From the NCBI GenBank assembly GCA_016930575.1, contig JAFGGL010000016.1, positions 1 through 43,500 on the forward strand: DNA of 43,500 nt, in the 5' to 3' direction. This DNA is from Clostridiales bacterium. GTDB lineage: Bacteria > Bacillota > Clostridia > Christensenellales > Aristaeellaceae. This document shows positions 6,742-17,492 of this stretch, piece after piece (the stretch's first letter is position 1; every line of letters begins with the position of its first letter). The notes under the pieces were generated by a model. It saw only the letters and a list, made by a program, of their open reading frames with translations, was not told the DNA's origin and did no database searches. A program made the translations under genes and the position numbers.

Positions 6742-7977
6742 ATGGCAAATCAGGTGCTTCTTCCCCAAATGGGGATATCGGAAGAAAGCGCGGTGGTCGG
6801 TGAATTTTACGTAAAGACCGGCGATGCGGTGAAAGCCGGCGACCGGTTGTTTTCTATCGAAACGGGCAAGAGCGTATTCGACGTGGAAAGCGAGTTTGAG
6901 GGCGTCGTACTCGGCTTTTTATGCGAGGAAGGCGACGAGCTGCCCATCAAGGCTCCGGTGATGGTCATCGGGCAGGAAGGGGAAAGCTTTTCCGCACCGC
7001 AGGCCGCGCCGAAGGAAGATAAAGTACCGGAAGTGACAGAAGCGAAACCGGAGATAGAAACGGCGGAAATGCCTGTGGTAAGCGAGCATTTCGCAAACGC
7101 AGGCAAGAAGCTGTCCTCGCCCCGTGCGCGGGCTTTGGCCGGTAAGGCGGGCGTCGACCCCGCGCTGGCGCAGCCGACGGGCGCGGAAGGGTTGATCGTC
7201 GAGCGCGACGTGAAGCGGATGCTGGATACGGGCGTGCCGGAAGCGGCTCCCGCCGTCATTGCAGTTGAGGATCAGGATATCCCGCTGACCATGATGCGCA
7301 AAACGATCGCCAAGACCATGTACCAATCCCTGCAGTCCATGGCGCAGCTTACCCATACCGCAAGCTTTGATGCAACCGAATTGTTGGCTTACCGCAAGCA
7401 ATGCAAGTCGCAGGAGCAAACAAAGGGCATCACCCTGGGCGATATGGTGCTGTATGCGGTTTCCCACATGCTCAAGGCGTTCCCCGAAATGAACGCGCAT
7501 TTCCTGGATGATAAGATACGAAGGTTCGGCGGCGTGCATCTGGCCGTGGCGGTGGATATCCCCATCGGGCTTGTGGTGCCCGTCATCCGTAACGCCGATC
7601 AATTGAGTCTCAGGCAAATTTCCGAAGAGATGAAACGCCTGGCGGAAGCCTGCCGTAATGGAAGCATCGCGCCGGAACTGCTCACGGGCGGCACGTTTAC
7701 CGTGAGCAACCTGGGCAATCTCGGCGTCGAACACTTTACCCCCATCATCAATCCGCCGCAGGTCGGCATTTTGGGCGTGAACACCGTCACGCTGCGCCCG
7801 CGTAGGGCGGACAACGGCACCGTAAGTTTCTACGACTGCATGACGCTGTCGCTCACCTACGACCACCGCGCGGTGGACGGTGCGCCCGCCAGCCGATTTT
7901 TACAGGCGCTGTGCAAGAATCTGGAATCCTTCACCTCGTTATTGAACGACAACGCTGCGGGAGGTGCGGACGTATGA
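6742..7977 (+). CDS. 2-oxoacid dehydrogenase E2 component (lipoyl acyltransferase)
   Basis: 411 residues. Residues 1-78 are a lipoyl domain with lipoylation Lys43 in IETGKSVFDVES. Residues about 128-168 are the peripheral-subunit-binding domain (SSPRARALAGKAGVDPALA). Residues about 185-411 are the catalytic acyltransferase with FTVSNLGNLGVEHFTPIINP and the active-site motif DHRAVDG (about 374-380). It moves an acyl group from lipoamide to CoA at the core of the complex. The ATG at 6742 is preceded by GGAGG at 6-nt spacing and begins directly with the lipoyl domain. It is the first gene of the operon and overlaps the E3 gene as ATGA. Sequence alone does not say whether the substrate is pyruvate, acetoin or another 2-oxoacid. 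Confidence 0.93.
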   Translation: MANQVLLPQMGISEESAVVGEFYVKTGDAVKAGDRLFSIETGKSVFDVESEFEGVVLGFLCEEGDELPIKAPVMVIGQEGESFSAPQAAPKEDKVPEVTEAKPEIETAEMPVVSEHFANAGKKLSSPRARALAGKAGVDPALAQPTGAEGLIVERDVKRMLDTGVPEAAPAVIAVEDQDIPLTMMRKTIAKTMYQSLQSMAQLTHTASFDATELLAYRKQCKSQEQTKGITLGDMVLYAVSHMLKAFPEMNAHFLDDKIRRFGGVHLAVAVDIPIGLVVPVIRNADQLSLRQISEEMKRLAEACRNGSIAPELLTGGTFTVSNLGNLGVEHFTPIINPPQVGILGVNTVTLRPRRADNGTVSFYDCMTLSLTYDHRAVDGAPASRFLQALCKNLESFTSLLNDNAAGGADV

Positions 7978-9338
7978 CGGAGACCAGGTATGATCTGATC
8001 ATTATCGGCGGCGGGCCCGCGGGTTACCGCGCTGCGGAGCGCGCCGCGGAGGAAGGGTATAAAACGCTGCTGTTTGAAAGCCGCGCGCTTGGCGGCGTAT
8101 GCCTGAACGAGGGCTGTATTCCATCCAAAACCCTGCTCTACTCGGCAAAGCTTTACGACTACGCCAGGGGCGGCGGCGAGAAATACGGCGTCAGCTGCGA
8201 AAACGCTGCGCTGAACCATCAAACGGTGCTGCGCCGCAAGAACAAGATCGTCAAAAAGCTGACGCTCGGGATCGCCGCGCAGTTGAAGGCCGGAAACGTT
8301 GCGGTCGTGCAGGAGGAAGCGGAAATCGCCGGGCGAGCGGACGGCGGCATAACCATTGCCGCGGGCGGGCGGGAATACCTCGGCGCGCGCTTGCTGCTTG
8401 CCACGGGCTCCATGCCCGCGCTGCCGCCCATCGAGGGCCTGAAGGAAGCGCTGGCCTCCGGCTTCGCGCTGACCAACCGCGAGGTGCTGGACCTGCCCGA
8501 AATCCCCAAATCGCTGGTCGTGGTCGGCGGCGGCGTGATCGGGCTGGAGATGGCAAGTTACTACGCCTCCGCGGGCAGCGCCGTAACGGTGGTGGAAATG
8601 CTTGAAACAATCGGCGGCCCGATCGACGAAGAGATCGCCGGGAAGCTATTGAAGGCCTACGAAAAGAAGGGCGTCACTTTCATGCTGGGCACGATGGCGC
8701 AGAAGTTTGCGGAAGGTTCCGTGACCGTTGTGAAAGACGGGAAGGCCGAAATCCTGCGCTGCGACAAGGTTCTGGTCAGCATCGGGCGCCGCCCGGTACT
8801 GCCCAAGGGCGCGGACAAGCTGAAGCTGACCGTTGAGCGCGGCGCGGTGGCGACGGACGAGCATATGCTGACAAGCGAGCTGAACGTCTACGCCGCGGGC
8901 GACATCAACGGCAAAAGCATGCTGGCGCACACGGCCTACCGCGAAGCGGAAGTCGCCGTCAATCATATGGCGGGGAAAAAGGACGCGATGGATTACGCGG
9001 CGATACCCTATGTGATCTACACCAATCCCGAGGTCGCCGGATGCGGCGAAACGCTTGCGTCCGCCAAGGCAAAAGGGCTGGAGGTAATTGAGAAGAAAGT
9101 CCCGCTTTCCTACTCCGGGCGTTTCGTGGCGGAAAACGAAGGCGCGGACGGCCTGTTCAAGGTGGTCATGGAGAAAGAAGGCAGGATACTCGGTATTTCC
9201 ATGATCGGCAATCCCGCAAGCGAGATCATCTTCGGTGCGTCCATGATGATCGGCAAACAGATGCGCGCCAAAGATTTGCAGCGCGTCGTGTTCCCGCATC
9301 CCACGGTCAGCGAAATTTTCAGAGAAACGATATTTTAG
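7974..9338 (+). CDS. lpdA: Dihydrolipoyl dehydrogenase (E3)
   Basis: 454 residues, normal for the family. FAD-binding GGGPAGYRAA is at 12-21. The redox disulfide is Cys43/Cys48 in GGVCLNEGCIPSK. The NAD-binding VVGGGVIGLEMASYY follows near 182-196, a second FAD motif is VYAAGDINGK, and the C-terminal catalytic His-Glu pair lies in HPTVSEIFRE. It reoxidises the dihydrolipoyl group on E2 with NAD+. GAGGTG precedes the ATG at 7974, which overlaps the E2 stop codon. Having its own E3 in the operon suggests a complex dedicated to this pathway. Confidence 0.95.
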   Translation: MTETRYDLIIIGGGPAGYRAAERAAEEGYKTLLFESRALGGVCLNEGCIPSKTLLYSAKLYDYARGGGEKYGVSCENAALNHQTVLRRKNKIVKKLTLGIAAQLKAGNVAVVQEEAEIAGRADGGITIAAGGREYLGARLLLATGSMPALPPIEGLKEALASGFALTNREVLDLPEIPKSLVVVGGGVIGLEMASYYASAGSAVTVVEMLETIGGPIDEEIAGKLLKAYEKKGVTFMLGTMAQKFAEGSVTVVKDGKAEILRCDKVLVSIGRRPVLPKGADKLKLTVERGAVATDEHMLTSELNVYAAGDINGKSMLAHTAYREAEVAVNHMAGKKDAMDYAAIPYVIYTNPEVAGCGETLASAKAKGLEVIEKKVPLSYSGRFVAENEGADGLFKVVMEKEGRILGISMIGNPASEIIFGASMMIGKQMRAKDLQRVVFPHPTVSEIFRETIF

Positions 9339-9348
9339 GAGGATTCCC

Positions 9349-11814
9349 ATGCCGCAAAGTCAATTTTACGACCCGAACGTCGTCCGCGCCAAAGGAGAAC
9401 TGAGGATTCCGACTATCCCGCTAAACACCTATCAGAAGTGCGTGAAGGACGAACGCAACAACTTTACGGATGAGGAATTCATCAACATTTTCCACGATAT
9501 GCAGGCGATCCGCGAGTTTGAAACGATGATCTTTTCCGTACGCACCACCAAGCAGTACAACGGCGTGGATTACGTATACACCGGCCCCGCGCACCTGTAC
9601 ACCGGGCAGGAAGCCGCGGCCGTCGGCATGGCGTATACCCTGGACTTAAGCGACGCGATCTTCGGCTCGCACCGCAGCCACGGCGAGGTGCTTGCGCGCG
9701 GATACAGCGCCATCCGCCAGCTCGGAGACGACGAGCTGACGAAGATCATGCGGACCTTCAATAACGGCAAAACCATGGCCGCCGTGGGAACTCGTTCGCA
9801 GGGAAACGTGAAGAAACTGGCGCAGGATTTCCTGCTATACGGCTTCATGGCGGAGCTGTTCGGGCGTGAAAACGGCTTTACGCGCGGGCTGGGCAACTCC
9901 ATGCATGTGTTCTTCGCGCCGTTTGGCATTTACCCCAACAACGCCATCGTCGGCGGCAGCGCGGGCATCACGGTCGGCGCGGCGCTGTATAAAAAGGTGA
10001 TGAAGCAAAAGGGCCTCGTGGTATGCAACATCGGCGACGGAGCGCTTGGCTGCGGCCCTGTGTGGGAAGCGATGAACTTCGCTTCCATGGAGCAGTTTAC
10101 AAAGCTTTGGGACGACGCGCACAAGGGCGGGCTGAAGCTGGTGTTCAACTTCTTCAACAACGGCTACGGCATGGGCGGCCAGACCGACGGCGAGACCATG
10201 GCCTACGGCACGCTGGCGCGCGTGGGCGCGGGCATCAATGCCGACGCCATGCATTCCGAGCGCGTGGACGGCTATAACCCGCTTGCGGTCATCGACGCGT
10301 ACCGGCGCAAGCGGAAGCTTTTGGAAGAGGGGAAAGGCCCCGTGCTGCTGGACGTTGTGACCTACCGCTACGTCGGCCATTCCACGACCGACGCATCCAC
10401 CTACCGTACCAAGGAAGAAATCGAAACCTGGCAAGCGCAGGATTCCATTCAGGCCTACCGCAGGCAACTGATTGAGGCCGGCGTGGCGACCGATGAAGAG
10501 CTGACCGCGATCGAGGACGGAATCAAGAACGACATCACCGAGATCCTGAAGCTTTCCGTCGACGACGCCGTATCGCCGCGCGCGGACCTGAAACAAAACC
10601 CCGATGCAATCCGCGGCTTCAACTTTTCCAACGAGCGCATCGAAGTTTGCGCCGTCGGCGAGCCGGACGTGTTGATCCCGCTTGCGGAAAACCCCCGCTT
10701 CGTCAAGAACCAGAAAAAGGCGCGCTACGCGTTTGACGAAAACGGCGAGGCCGTGTCTAAAATCAGGCAGTTCAACGTCCGCGACGCGCTGTTTGAAGCC
10801 ATTATCCACAAGTTCTATCAGGACCCGACGCTGATCGCCTTCGGCGAGGACAACCGCGATTGGGGCGGCGCGTTCGGCGTGTACGGCGGGCTGACGGAAT
10901 CGCTGCCGTACCACCGCTTCTTCAACGCGCCGATCAGCGAGGGCACCATCGTGTCCAGCGCCGTAGGCTATGCGTTGATGGGCGGGCGCGCCATCCCCGA
11001 GCTGATGTACTGCGATTTCTTGGGCCGCGCGGGCGACGAGGTGTTCAACCAGCTTGCCAAGTGGCAGGCGATGAGCGCGGGCGCGCTGAAGATGCCGGTG
11101 GTGCTCAGGGTATCCGTGGGAAACAAGTACGGCGCGCAGCACTCGCAGGACTGGACAAGCCTCGCGGCCCATATCCCGGGCCTCAAGGTGTGTTTCCCCG
11201 TCACCCCGTACGACGCCAAGGGCATGATGAACGCCGCGCTCGCGGGCAGCGATCCCGTGGTGTTCTTCGAAAGCCAGAAGCTCTACGACAAGGGCGAGGA
11301 ATTCCGCAGGGAAGGCGTGCCCGAGGAATACTACGAGATTCCGCTGGGCGAGCCGGATATCAAGCGCACGGGAACGGATTTGACCATCCTGTCCGTCGGC
11401 GCGTCGCTGTACCCAGCGATGGAGGCCGCCAAGCAGCTTGAATCCTTCGGCGTATCCGCCGAGGTGATCGACGCGCGTAGCCTGGTGCCGTTCAACTACG
11501 AACCGGTGAACGAAAGCGTGAAAAAGACCGGACGCATCGTGCTGGTCTCCGACGCCTGCGAGCGCGGCAGCCACATGAACGACATGGCCCGCAACGTTAC
11601 GGAGTTCTGCTTCGGCTGGCTGGACGCCCCGCCGGTCGTGGTCGGCGCGTCCAACGGCATCAGCCCCTGCCCGGAGCTGGAGCACTACTATTATCCGCAG
11701 GCAAGCTGGATACTGTCCGCCGTTCACCAGAAGATACTGCCTTTGAAAGGCTACGTGCCGGAGTTCAACTACCAAACGCTTGAGAAGATGCGGCGCGAAC
11801 GCTTAGGCCTGTAA
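9349..11814 (+). CDS. Fused alpha-beta E1 component of a thiamine-diphosphate 2-oxoacid dehydrogenase
   Basis: 821 residues, E1-alpha and E1-beta in one chain. The alpha half (about 40-440) has the TPP motif starting GDGALGCGPVWEAMN at 229 and ending NN at 270-271, plus TYRYVGHSTTDASTYRTKEE. The beta half (from about 470) has LIAFGEDNRDWGGAFGVYGGL, NAPISEGTIVSSAVGYALMGGR and a transketolase C-terminal domain with SVGASLYPAMEAAKQLE. It decarboxylates a 2-oxo substrate and acylates the E2 lipoate. The alpha motif has about 38 residues between GDG and NN instead of the usual 26-27, owing to an insert around MEQFTKLWDDAHKGG. Compared with acetoin or pyruvate E1 the protein is long, so the substrate may differ. 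AGGAGG precedes the ATG; it lies 10 nt after E3. Confidence 0.9.
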   Translation: MPQSQFYDPNVVRAKGELRIPTIPLNTYQKCVKDERNNFTDEEFINIFHDMQAIREFETMIFSVRTTKQYNGVDYVYTGPAHLYTGQEAAAVGMAYTLDLSDAIFGSHRSHGEVLARGYSAIRQLGDDELTKIMRTFNNGKTMAAVGTRSQGNVKKLAQDFLLYGFMAELFGRENGFTRGLGNSMHVFFAPFGIYPNNAIVGGSAGITVGAALYKKVMKQKGLVVCNIGDGALGCGPVWEAMNFASMEQFTKLWDDAHKGGLKLVFNFFNNGYGMGGQTDGETMAYGTLARVGAGINADAMHSERVDGYNPLAVIDAYRRKRKLLEEGKGPVLLDVVTYRYVGHSTTDASTYRTKEEIETWQAQDSIQAYRRQLIEAGVATDEELTAIEDGIKNDITEILKLSVDDAVSPRADLKQNPDAIRGFNFSNERIEVCAVGEPDVLIPLAENPRFVKNQKKARYAFDENGEAVSKIRQFNVRDALFEAIIHKFYQDPTLIAFGEDNRDWGGAFGVYGGLTESLPYHRFFNAPISEGTIVSSAVGYALMGGRAIPELMYCDFLGRAGDEVFNQLAKWQAMSAGALKMPVVLRVSVGNKYGAQHSQDWTSLAAHIPGLKVCFPVTPYDAKGMMNAALAGSDPVVFFESQKLYDKGEEFRREGVPEEYYEIPLGEPDIKRTGTDLTILSVGASLYPAMEAAKQLESFGVSAEVIDARSLVPFNYEPVNESVKKTGRIVLVSDACERGSHMNDMARNVTEFCFGWLDAPPVVVGASNGISPCPELEHYYYPQASWILSAVHQKILPLKGYVPEFNYQTLEKMRRERLGL

Positions 11815-11829
11815 GCCGGGAGGCGAACT

Positions 11830-13767
<1,938 letters not shown>

Positions 13768-13778
13768 CGGAGATAACG

Positions 13779-15044
13779 ATGACAGATATCGCAGCCTTGA
13801 ACGCAGACACCGCCGGGGAACGCCTGGAAAACCTGAACGCCATTCTGGCGGAGCGGCAGGCGAAGCCCGAACGAACTGTGTTCGTGAACAACCATATCCA
13901 CACCACCTATTCCTTTTCGCCGTATTCGCCGACGTCGGCGGCGTATCACGCGTGGCTGAACGGGCTTGCGACCGCGGGAATCATGGATCACGATTCCGTG
14001 TCGGGCGCAAGGGAGTTTCTGGAGGCCGGAAAGCGCGTCGGCATCGGCGTGACCAACGGTTTTGAATGCCGCTGTTCCATGCAGGGCACGCCGTTTACGG
14101 AAATACGGCTCAACAACCCCGATCAAGCCGGCGTTGCGTACGTCGCCTGCCACGGCATCCCGCGCCAGAACATCGAAAAAGCCGACGCCTGGCTGTCGCC
14201 GTACCGCTTAAGCCGCGGCAAGCGCAACCGCGAAATGGTCAGGAGGCTGAACGCGATGTGCGTGGATCCCGCGCTGTGGCTGGATTACGACGAGGACATC
14301 CTGCCGCTGAGCTGCGCGCGCGAGGGCGGCTCTGTGACGGAACGGCACATCCTCTACGCGCTGACGCGCAAGGCGCTTGCCGCCACCGGAAAGGGCGAAC
14401 CCATGTTTGCGCTGCTCAAAGGGCAATACGGCATCGACGCGCAGGGAAGCACGCGCGACATCCTGCTGGACACGGACGACCCGTATTACGATTACCGCCT
14501 GCTCGGGGTGTTCAAAAGCCATCTGGTGGAGAAATTCTATGTCGACGCGACCTACGAATGCCCGCATATACTGCAGTTCGTCTCGTTCGCGCAATCCATC
14601 GGGGCGGTTTCCGCCTACGCCTATCTGGGCGACGTGGGGGAAAGCGTCACGGGCGATAAAAAGGCGCAGGTGTTCGAGGATGCGTTTCTGGACGACCTGA
14701 TCGCCTGGCTCAAGGGGGTCGGTTTCCATGCCGTGACCTATATGCCGACACGCAACACGTCCGCGCAGCTCAAGCGGATTATGCGGCTGTGCCGTAGGCG
14801 GGACCTGTTCCAGATCTGCGGCGAGGATATCAACACGCCGTTCCAGTCCTTCCTCTGCAAGCAGCTGGCGCAGCCGGAGTTCCGGCATCTTAAGGACACC
14901 GCTTGGGCGTTGATCGGGCACGAACTGCTGGCGACGAACAGCCTGGACGACGGCATGTTTTCCGAAAAGACCGTCAGAGACTATCCGGCGCTTGCCGATC
15001 GCATTGCACATTTCGCATCCGCCGCAAAGGCAACGAAAGGATGA
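13779..15044 (+). CDS. PHP-domain metal-dependent hydrolase
   Basis: 421 residues. The first PHP motif is NNHIHTTYS with His39 and His41. Motif two is GIMDHDSVSGAREF near 67-80, followed by GVTNGFECRC and VACHGIP. The long C-terminal half contains YLGDVGESVTGDKK, GFHAVTYMPTRNTSAQLKRI and FQICGEDINTPFQSF, which probably completes the trinuclear metal site. PHP proteins include histidinol phosphatase and other phosphoesterases. A phosphatase or phosphodiester/lactone hydrolase acting on a sugar-phosphate intermediate is plausible, but the substrate is not readable. It lies 11 nt after the aldolase/SDR gene and overlaps the region before the next start. Confidence 0.8.
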   Translation: MTDIAALNADTAGERLENLNAILAERQAKPERTVFVNNHIHTTYSFSPYSPTSAAYHAWLNGLATAGIMDHDSVSGAREFLEAGKRVGIGVTNGFECRCSMQGTPFTEIRLNNPDQAGVAYVACHGIPRQNIEKADAWLSPYRLSRGKRNREMVRRLNAMCVDPALWLDYDEDILPLSCAREGGSVTERHILYALTRKALAATGKGEPMFALLKGQYGIDAQGSTRDILLDTDDPYYDYRLLGVFKSHLVEKFYVDATYECPHILQFVSFAQSIGAVSAYAYLGDVGESVTGDKKAQVFEDAFLDDLIAWLKGVGFHAVTYMPTRNTSAQLKRIMRLCRRRDLFQICGEDINTPFQSFLCKQLAQPEFRHLKDTAWALIGHELLATNSLDDGMFSEKTVRDYPALADRIAHFASAAKATKG

Positions 15045-15049
15045 ACCGT

Positions 15050-16327
15050 ATGCTGACAACGGCATTGAGACTATACGGGAAAAACGACCTGAGGCTGGAG
15101 AGCTTCGAGCTTCCGGCGATCAGGGACAATGAGATCCTTATCAAAATCATCTCCGACAGCATCTGCATGTCCACCTACAAGGCGGCCAAGCAGGGCAGCG
15201 ACCACAAGCGCGTGCCAAACGACGCGGACAAGCATCCCGTGATCGTCGGGCACGAGTTTTCCGCCGAGATCGTCGAGGCCGGCGCAAAGCTCGGCGGTCA
15301 GTATCATACGGGCCAGCGCGTATCGCTGCAGCCTGCGCTCAAGGGCACCTACGACGCGGCGGGCTACACCTTCCCGTATCTGGGAGGGGACGCGACCTAC
15401 GCCATCATTCCTCCGGTGTATATCGGGCAGGGCAACGTGCTGCCGTTTACGGGCGACGCGTTTTACGGCGCGTCGCTGTCCGAGCCGCTGTCCTGCGTCA
15501 TCGGCGCGGTGCACGCCTGCTATCACACTTCGCAGGGGGAGTATACCCACGCGATGGATATCAAGGCCGGCGGCGCAGCGGCGATCCTGGCGGGCGCCGG
15601 CCCGATGGGCCTTGCGATGATCGACTACATGGTGCACCGCGGCAGGCATTCCGGGAAAATCGTCGTCACGGACATCGACGAAAAACGCCTTGCGCACGCG
15701 CAGCGGATTCTATCGGTGAAGGAAGCCGCCGAACACGGAGTGGAACTCGTCTACCTGAACACGAAAAATATTGACGATCCGGTATCGGAACTGAGGAAGC
15801 TGTCCGGGAAGGACGGGTATGACGAGGTGTTCGTCCTCGCGCCCGTTCCGGCGGTAATTCAGCAGGGCGACAGGATACTCGGCTACGACGGCTGCCTGAA
15901 CTTTTTTGCCGGGCCGACCGACCCTGCGTTATCCGCGCCGTTCAATTTCTATAACGTGCATTATAACGCCACCCATCTCGTGGGCACCTCCGGCGGCAAC
16001 ACCGACGACATGCGCGAAGCCCTGCGCATGGCGGGGAAAGGTCAAATCACGCCCGCCATTCTGGTCACGCACATCGGCGGCCTGGACGCGGCGCGGGAGA
16101 CCATCCTCAGCCTGCCCGACGTGCCCGGCGGCAAAAAGCTGCTCTACACGCACATCAGCCTGCCGCTGACGGCGATCGACGAATTTGAGAAGAAGGGAAA
16201 GACCGACCCGCTTTTCAAGGAACTTGCGAAACGCTGTGCGAAAACCGGCGGGCTCTGGAACGCGGACGCGGAAAAATACCTGCTTCAAAACGCGCCGAAG
16301 CTGGACGCGAAACAGTACCGCGTATAA
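15050..16327 (+). CDS. Zinc-type medium-chain dehydrogenase, SorE (L-sorbose-1-phosphate reductase)-like
   Basis: 425 residues. The N-terminus TTALRLYGKNDLRLESFELP, the segment SICMSTYKAAKQGSDHKRVP with zinc-ligand-type Cys39, GHEF (His68-Glu69), GGDATY and the C-terminal stretch FFAGPTDPALSAPFNFYNVH followed by GTSGGNTDDMREAL closely resemble Klebsiella SorE as I remember it. SorE reduces L-sorbose 1-phosphate to D-glucitol 6-phosphate with NAD(P)H. No four-Cys structural zinc loop is visible. The nucleotide site is AAILAGAGPMGLAMID near 184. The ATG at 15050 is preferred because AAAGGA lies 8 nt upstream; an ATG at 15041 overlaps the PHP stop but is too close to the SD. The true substrate may be another ketose phosphate. 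Confidence 0.82.
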   Translation: MLTTALRLYGKNDLRLESFELPAIRDNEILIKIISDSICMSTYKAAKQGSDHKRVPNDADKHPVIVGHEFSAEIVEAGAKLGGQYHTGQRVSLQPALKGTYDAAGYTFPYLGGDATYAIIPPVYIGQGNVLPFTGDAFYGASLSEPLSCVIGAVHACYHTSQGEYTHAMDIKAGGAAAILAGAGPMGLAMIDYMVHRGRHSGKIVVTDIDEKRLAHAQRILSVKEAAEHGVELVYLNTKNIDDPVSELRKLSGKDGYDEVFVLAPVPAVIQQGDRILGYDGCLNFFAGPTDPALSAPFNFYNVHYNATHLVGTSGGNTDDMREALRMAGKGQITPAILVTHIGGLDAARETILSLPDVPGGKKLLYTHISLPLTAIDEFEKKGKTDPLFKELAKRCAKTGGLWNADAEKYLLQNAPKLDAKQYRV

Positions 16328-16335
16328 TCAGCAAC

Positions 16336-16364
16336 TTGTCAGCAAAACAATAAACGGCTATACT
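16336..16364 (+). promoter_or_regulatory. Promoter of the NadR-like gene
   Basis: TTGTCA (16336-16341), 17 nt, TATACT (16359-16364). Predicted start is near 16371, 28 nt before the ATG. It separates the NadR-like gene from the upstream operon, although read-through is possible because no terminator is seen between them. Confidence 0.75.
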
Positions 16365-16398
16365 TAATCACAACCAAACAGCCGAAGGGGGAGCTTGC

Positions 16399-17442
16399 AT
16401 GTATAAGGTCGGCGTGTATTTCGGACGCTTCTGCCCGCCGCACAGAGGCCACCTGTACCAGATCGTCGAGGCGTCCACGAAGTGCGAAAAGCTGATCGTG
16501 GTGATTTCGGACAACGAGCAGGAGACCGTGGACATCTGCCGTCAGGCGGGCCTAACGACCATCACCTATCAGCTTCGCAAGCAGTGGATCAATCAGCAGG
16601 TACAGGATATCGAACATATTGAAGTGCGCGTGCTCAACGAAAACACAATCCCGCGCTATCCATCCGGCTGGGACGAGTGGTGCAAAGAGATGCGCAACGT
16701 CGTGCCCGAGGCCATCGACGCGTTTTTCGCGGGCGACGTCAAGTTCGAAGCGATGCTCAAGCGGCATTTTCCCGAATCAGCCGTTGAGATCTTCGATCCA
16801 AAGCGCACACGCTACCCGATCTCCGCAACGGACATCCGCCACGATATCCTTGGCAACTGGGATTATATCCTGGGTTCCGCAAGGCCGTTCTTCGCCAAGA
16901 AGGTGCTGATCGCGGGCACGGAAAGCTGCGGCAAGACCACGCTGACGAAATGCCTGGCAAAGCTGTACAACACCTCCTGGTCGGAGGAAGTGGGCAGGTA
17001 TTACGCGCGGGATTATCTGGGCAGCGACGAGACTATTTTCACCGATACGGATTTTTCGCGCATCGCGCATCTGCAATATGAGCAGGATTACCATGCCCTG
17101 CGTTCGGCTAACCGCGTTTGTTTTTTCGATACGGACGCGACCTATACCGATTATTTCTCGGAATTGTTCCTCGGCCGCCGCAACGCGCTGGTGGAGGCTT
17201 ATATCGACCCCGGCCGCTACGATATGGTGCTCTTCCTGCTTCCCGACGTCCGCTGGGTGAACGACGGCCAGCGCTTAAACGGCGATCAGGAAAGACGAAT
17301 GAAATTAAGCGACCGACTGCTGGGCATGTACAGGGCGCAGGGTTTCGGCGACAAGATCACCGTGCTCTCCGGCAACTACGAGCGGCGGCTGACCAAAGCG
17401 GTCAAGCTGGTCGACGGGCTGATGCATGGGAACGCCGTATGA
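16399..17442 (+). CDS. nadR: NadR-like bifunctional NMN adenylyltransferase / ribosylnicotinamide kinase
   Basis: 347 residues. Residues 1-160 form a nucleotidyltransferase: GRFCPPHRGH at 9-18 is the HxGH ATP-binding motif and YPISATDIRHD the C-terminal ISxTxIR-type motif. Residues 168-347 form a P-loop kinase with GTESCGKTT near 173-181 and EVGRYYARDY. This is the NadR arrangement of enzymes making NMN from nicotinamide riboside and then NAD. The E. coli type also has an N-terminal DNA-binding HTH; it is absent here, so this version is probably purely catalytic. GGGGGAG precedes the ATG. Its own promoter and terminator make it a single-gene unit. Confidence 0.88.
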   Translation: MYKVGVYFGRFCPPHRGHLYQIVEASTKCEKLIVVISDNEQETVDICRQAGLTTITYQLRKQWINQQVQDIEHIEVRVLNENTIPRYPSGWDEWCKEMRNVVPEAIDAFFAGDVKFEAMLKRHFPESAVEIFDPKRTRYPISATDIRHDILGNWDYILGSARPFFAKKVLIAGTESCGKTTLTKCLAKLYNTSWSEEVGRYYARDYLGSDETIFTDTDFSRIAHLQYEQDYHALRSANRVCFFDTDATYTDYFSELFLGRRNALVEAYIDPGRYDMVLFLLPDVRWVNDGQRLNGDQERRMKLSDRLLGMYRAQGFGDKITVLSGNYERRLTKAVKLVDGLMHGNAV

Positions 17443-17454
17443 TTTAGTGCAATA

Positions 17455-17486
17455 AAAAAGAACACCCCGAACGGGGTGTTCTTTTT
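17455..17486. terminator. Bidirectional rho-independent terminator
   Basis: A5GAACACCCC (17455-17468), loop GAAC, GGGGTGTTCT5 (17473-17486): a 14-bp perfect stem with A- and T-tracts. It serves both the NadR-like gene (+) and the convergent acyl-ligase fusion gene (-). Confidence 0.92.
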
Positions 17487-17492
17487 ACGTTG

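Noticed and set aside
9835-11775. A 646-codon open frame on the minus strand
   Set aside because: It is antisense to the E1 gene, shows no family signature, and arises from GC-biased codon positions. The plus-strand protein has unmistakable TPP motifs.
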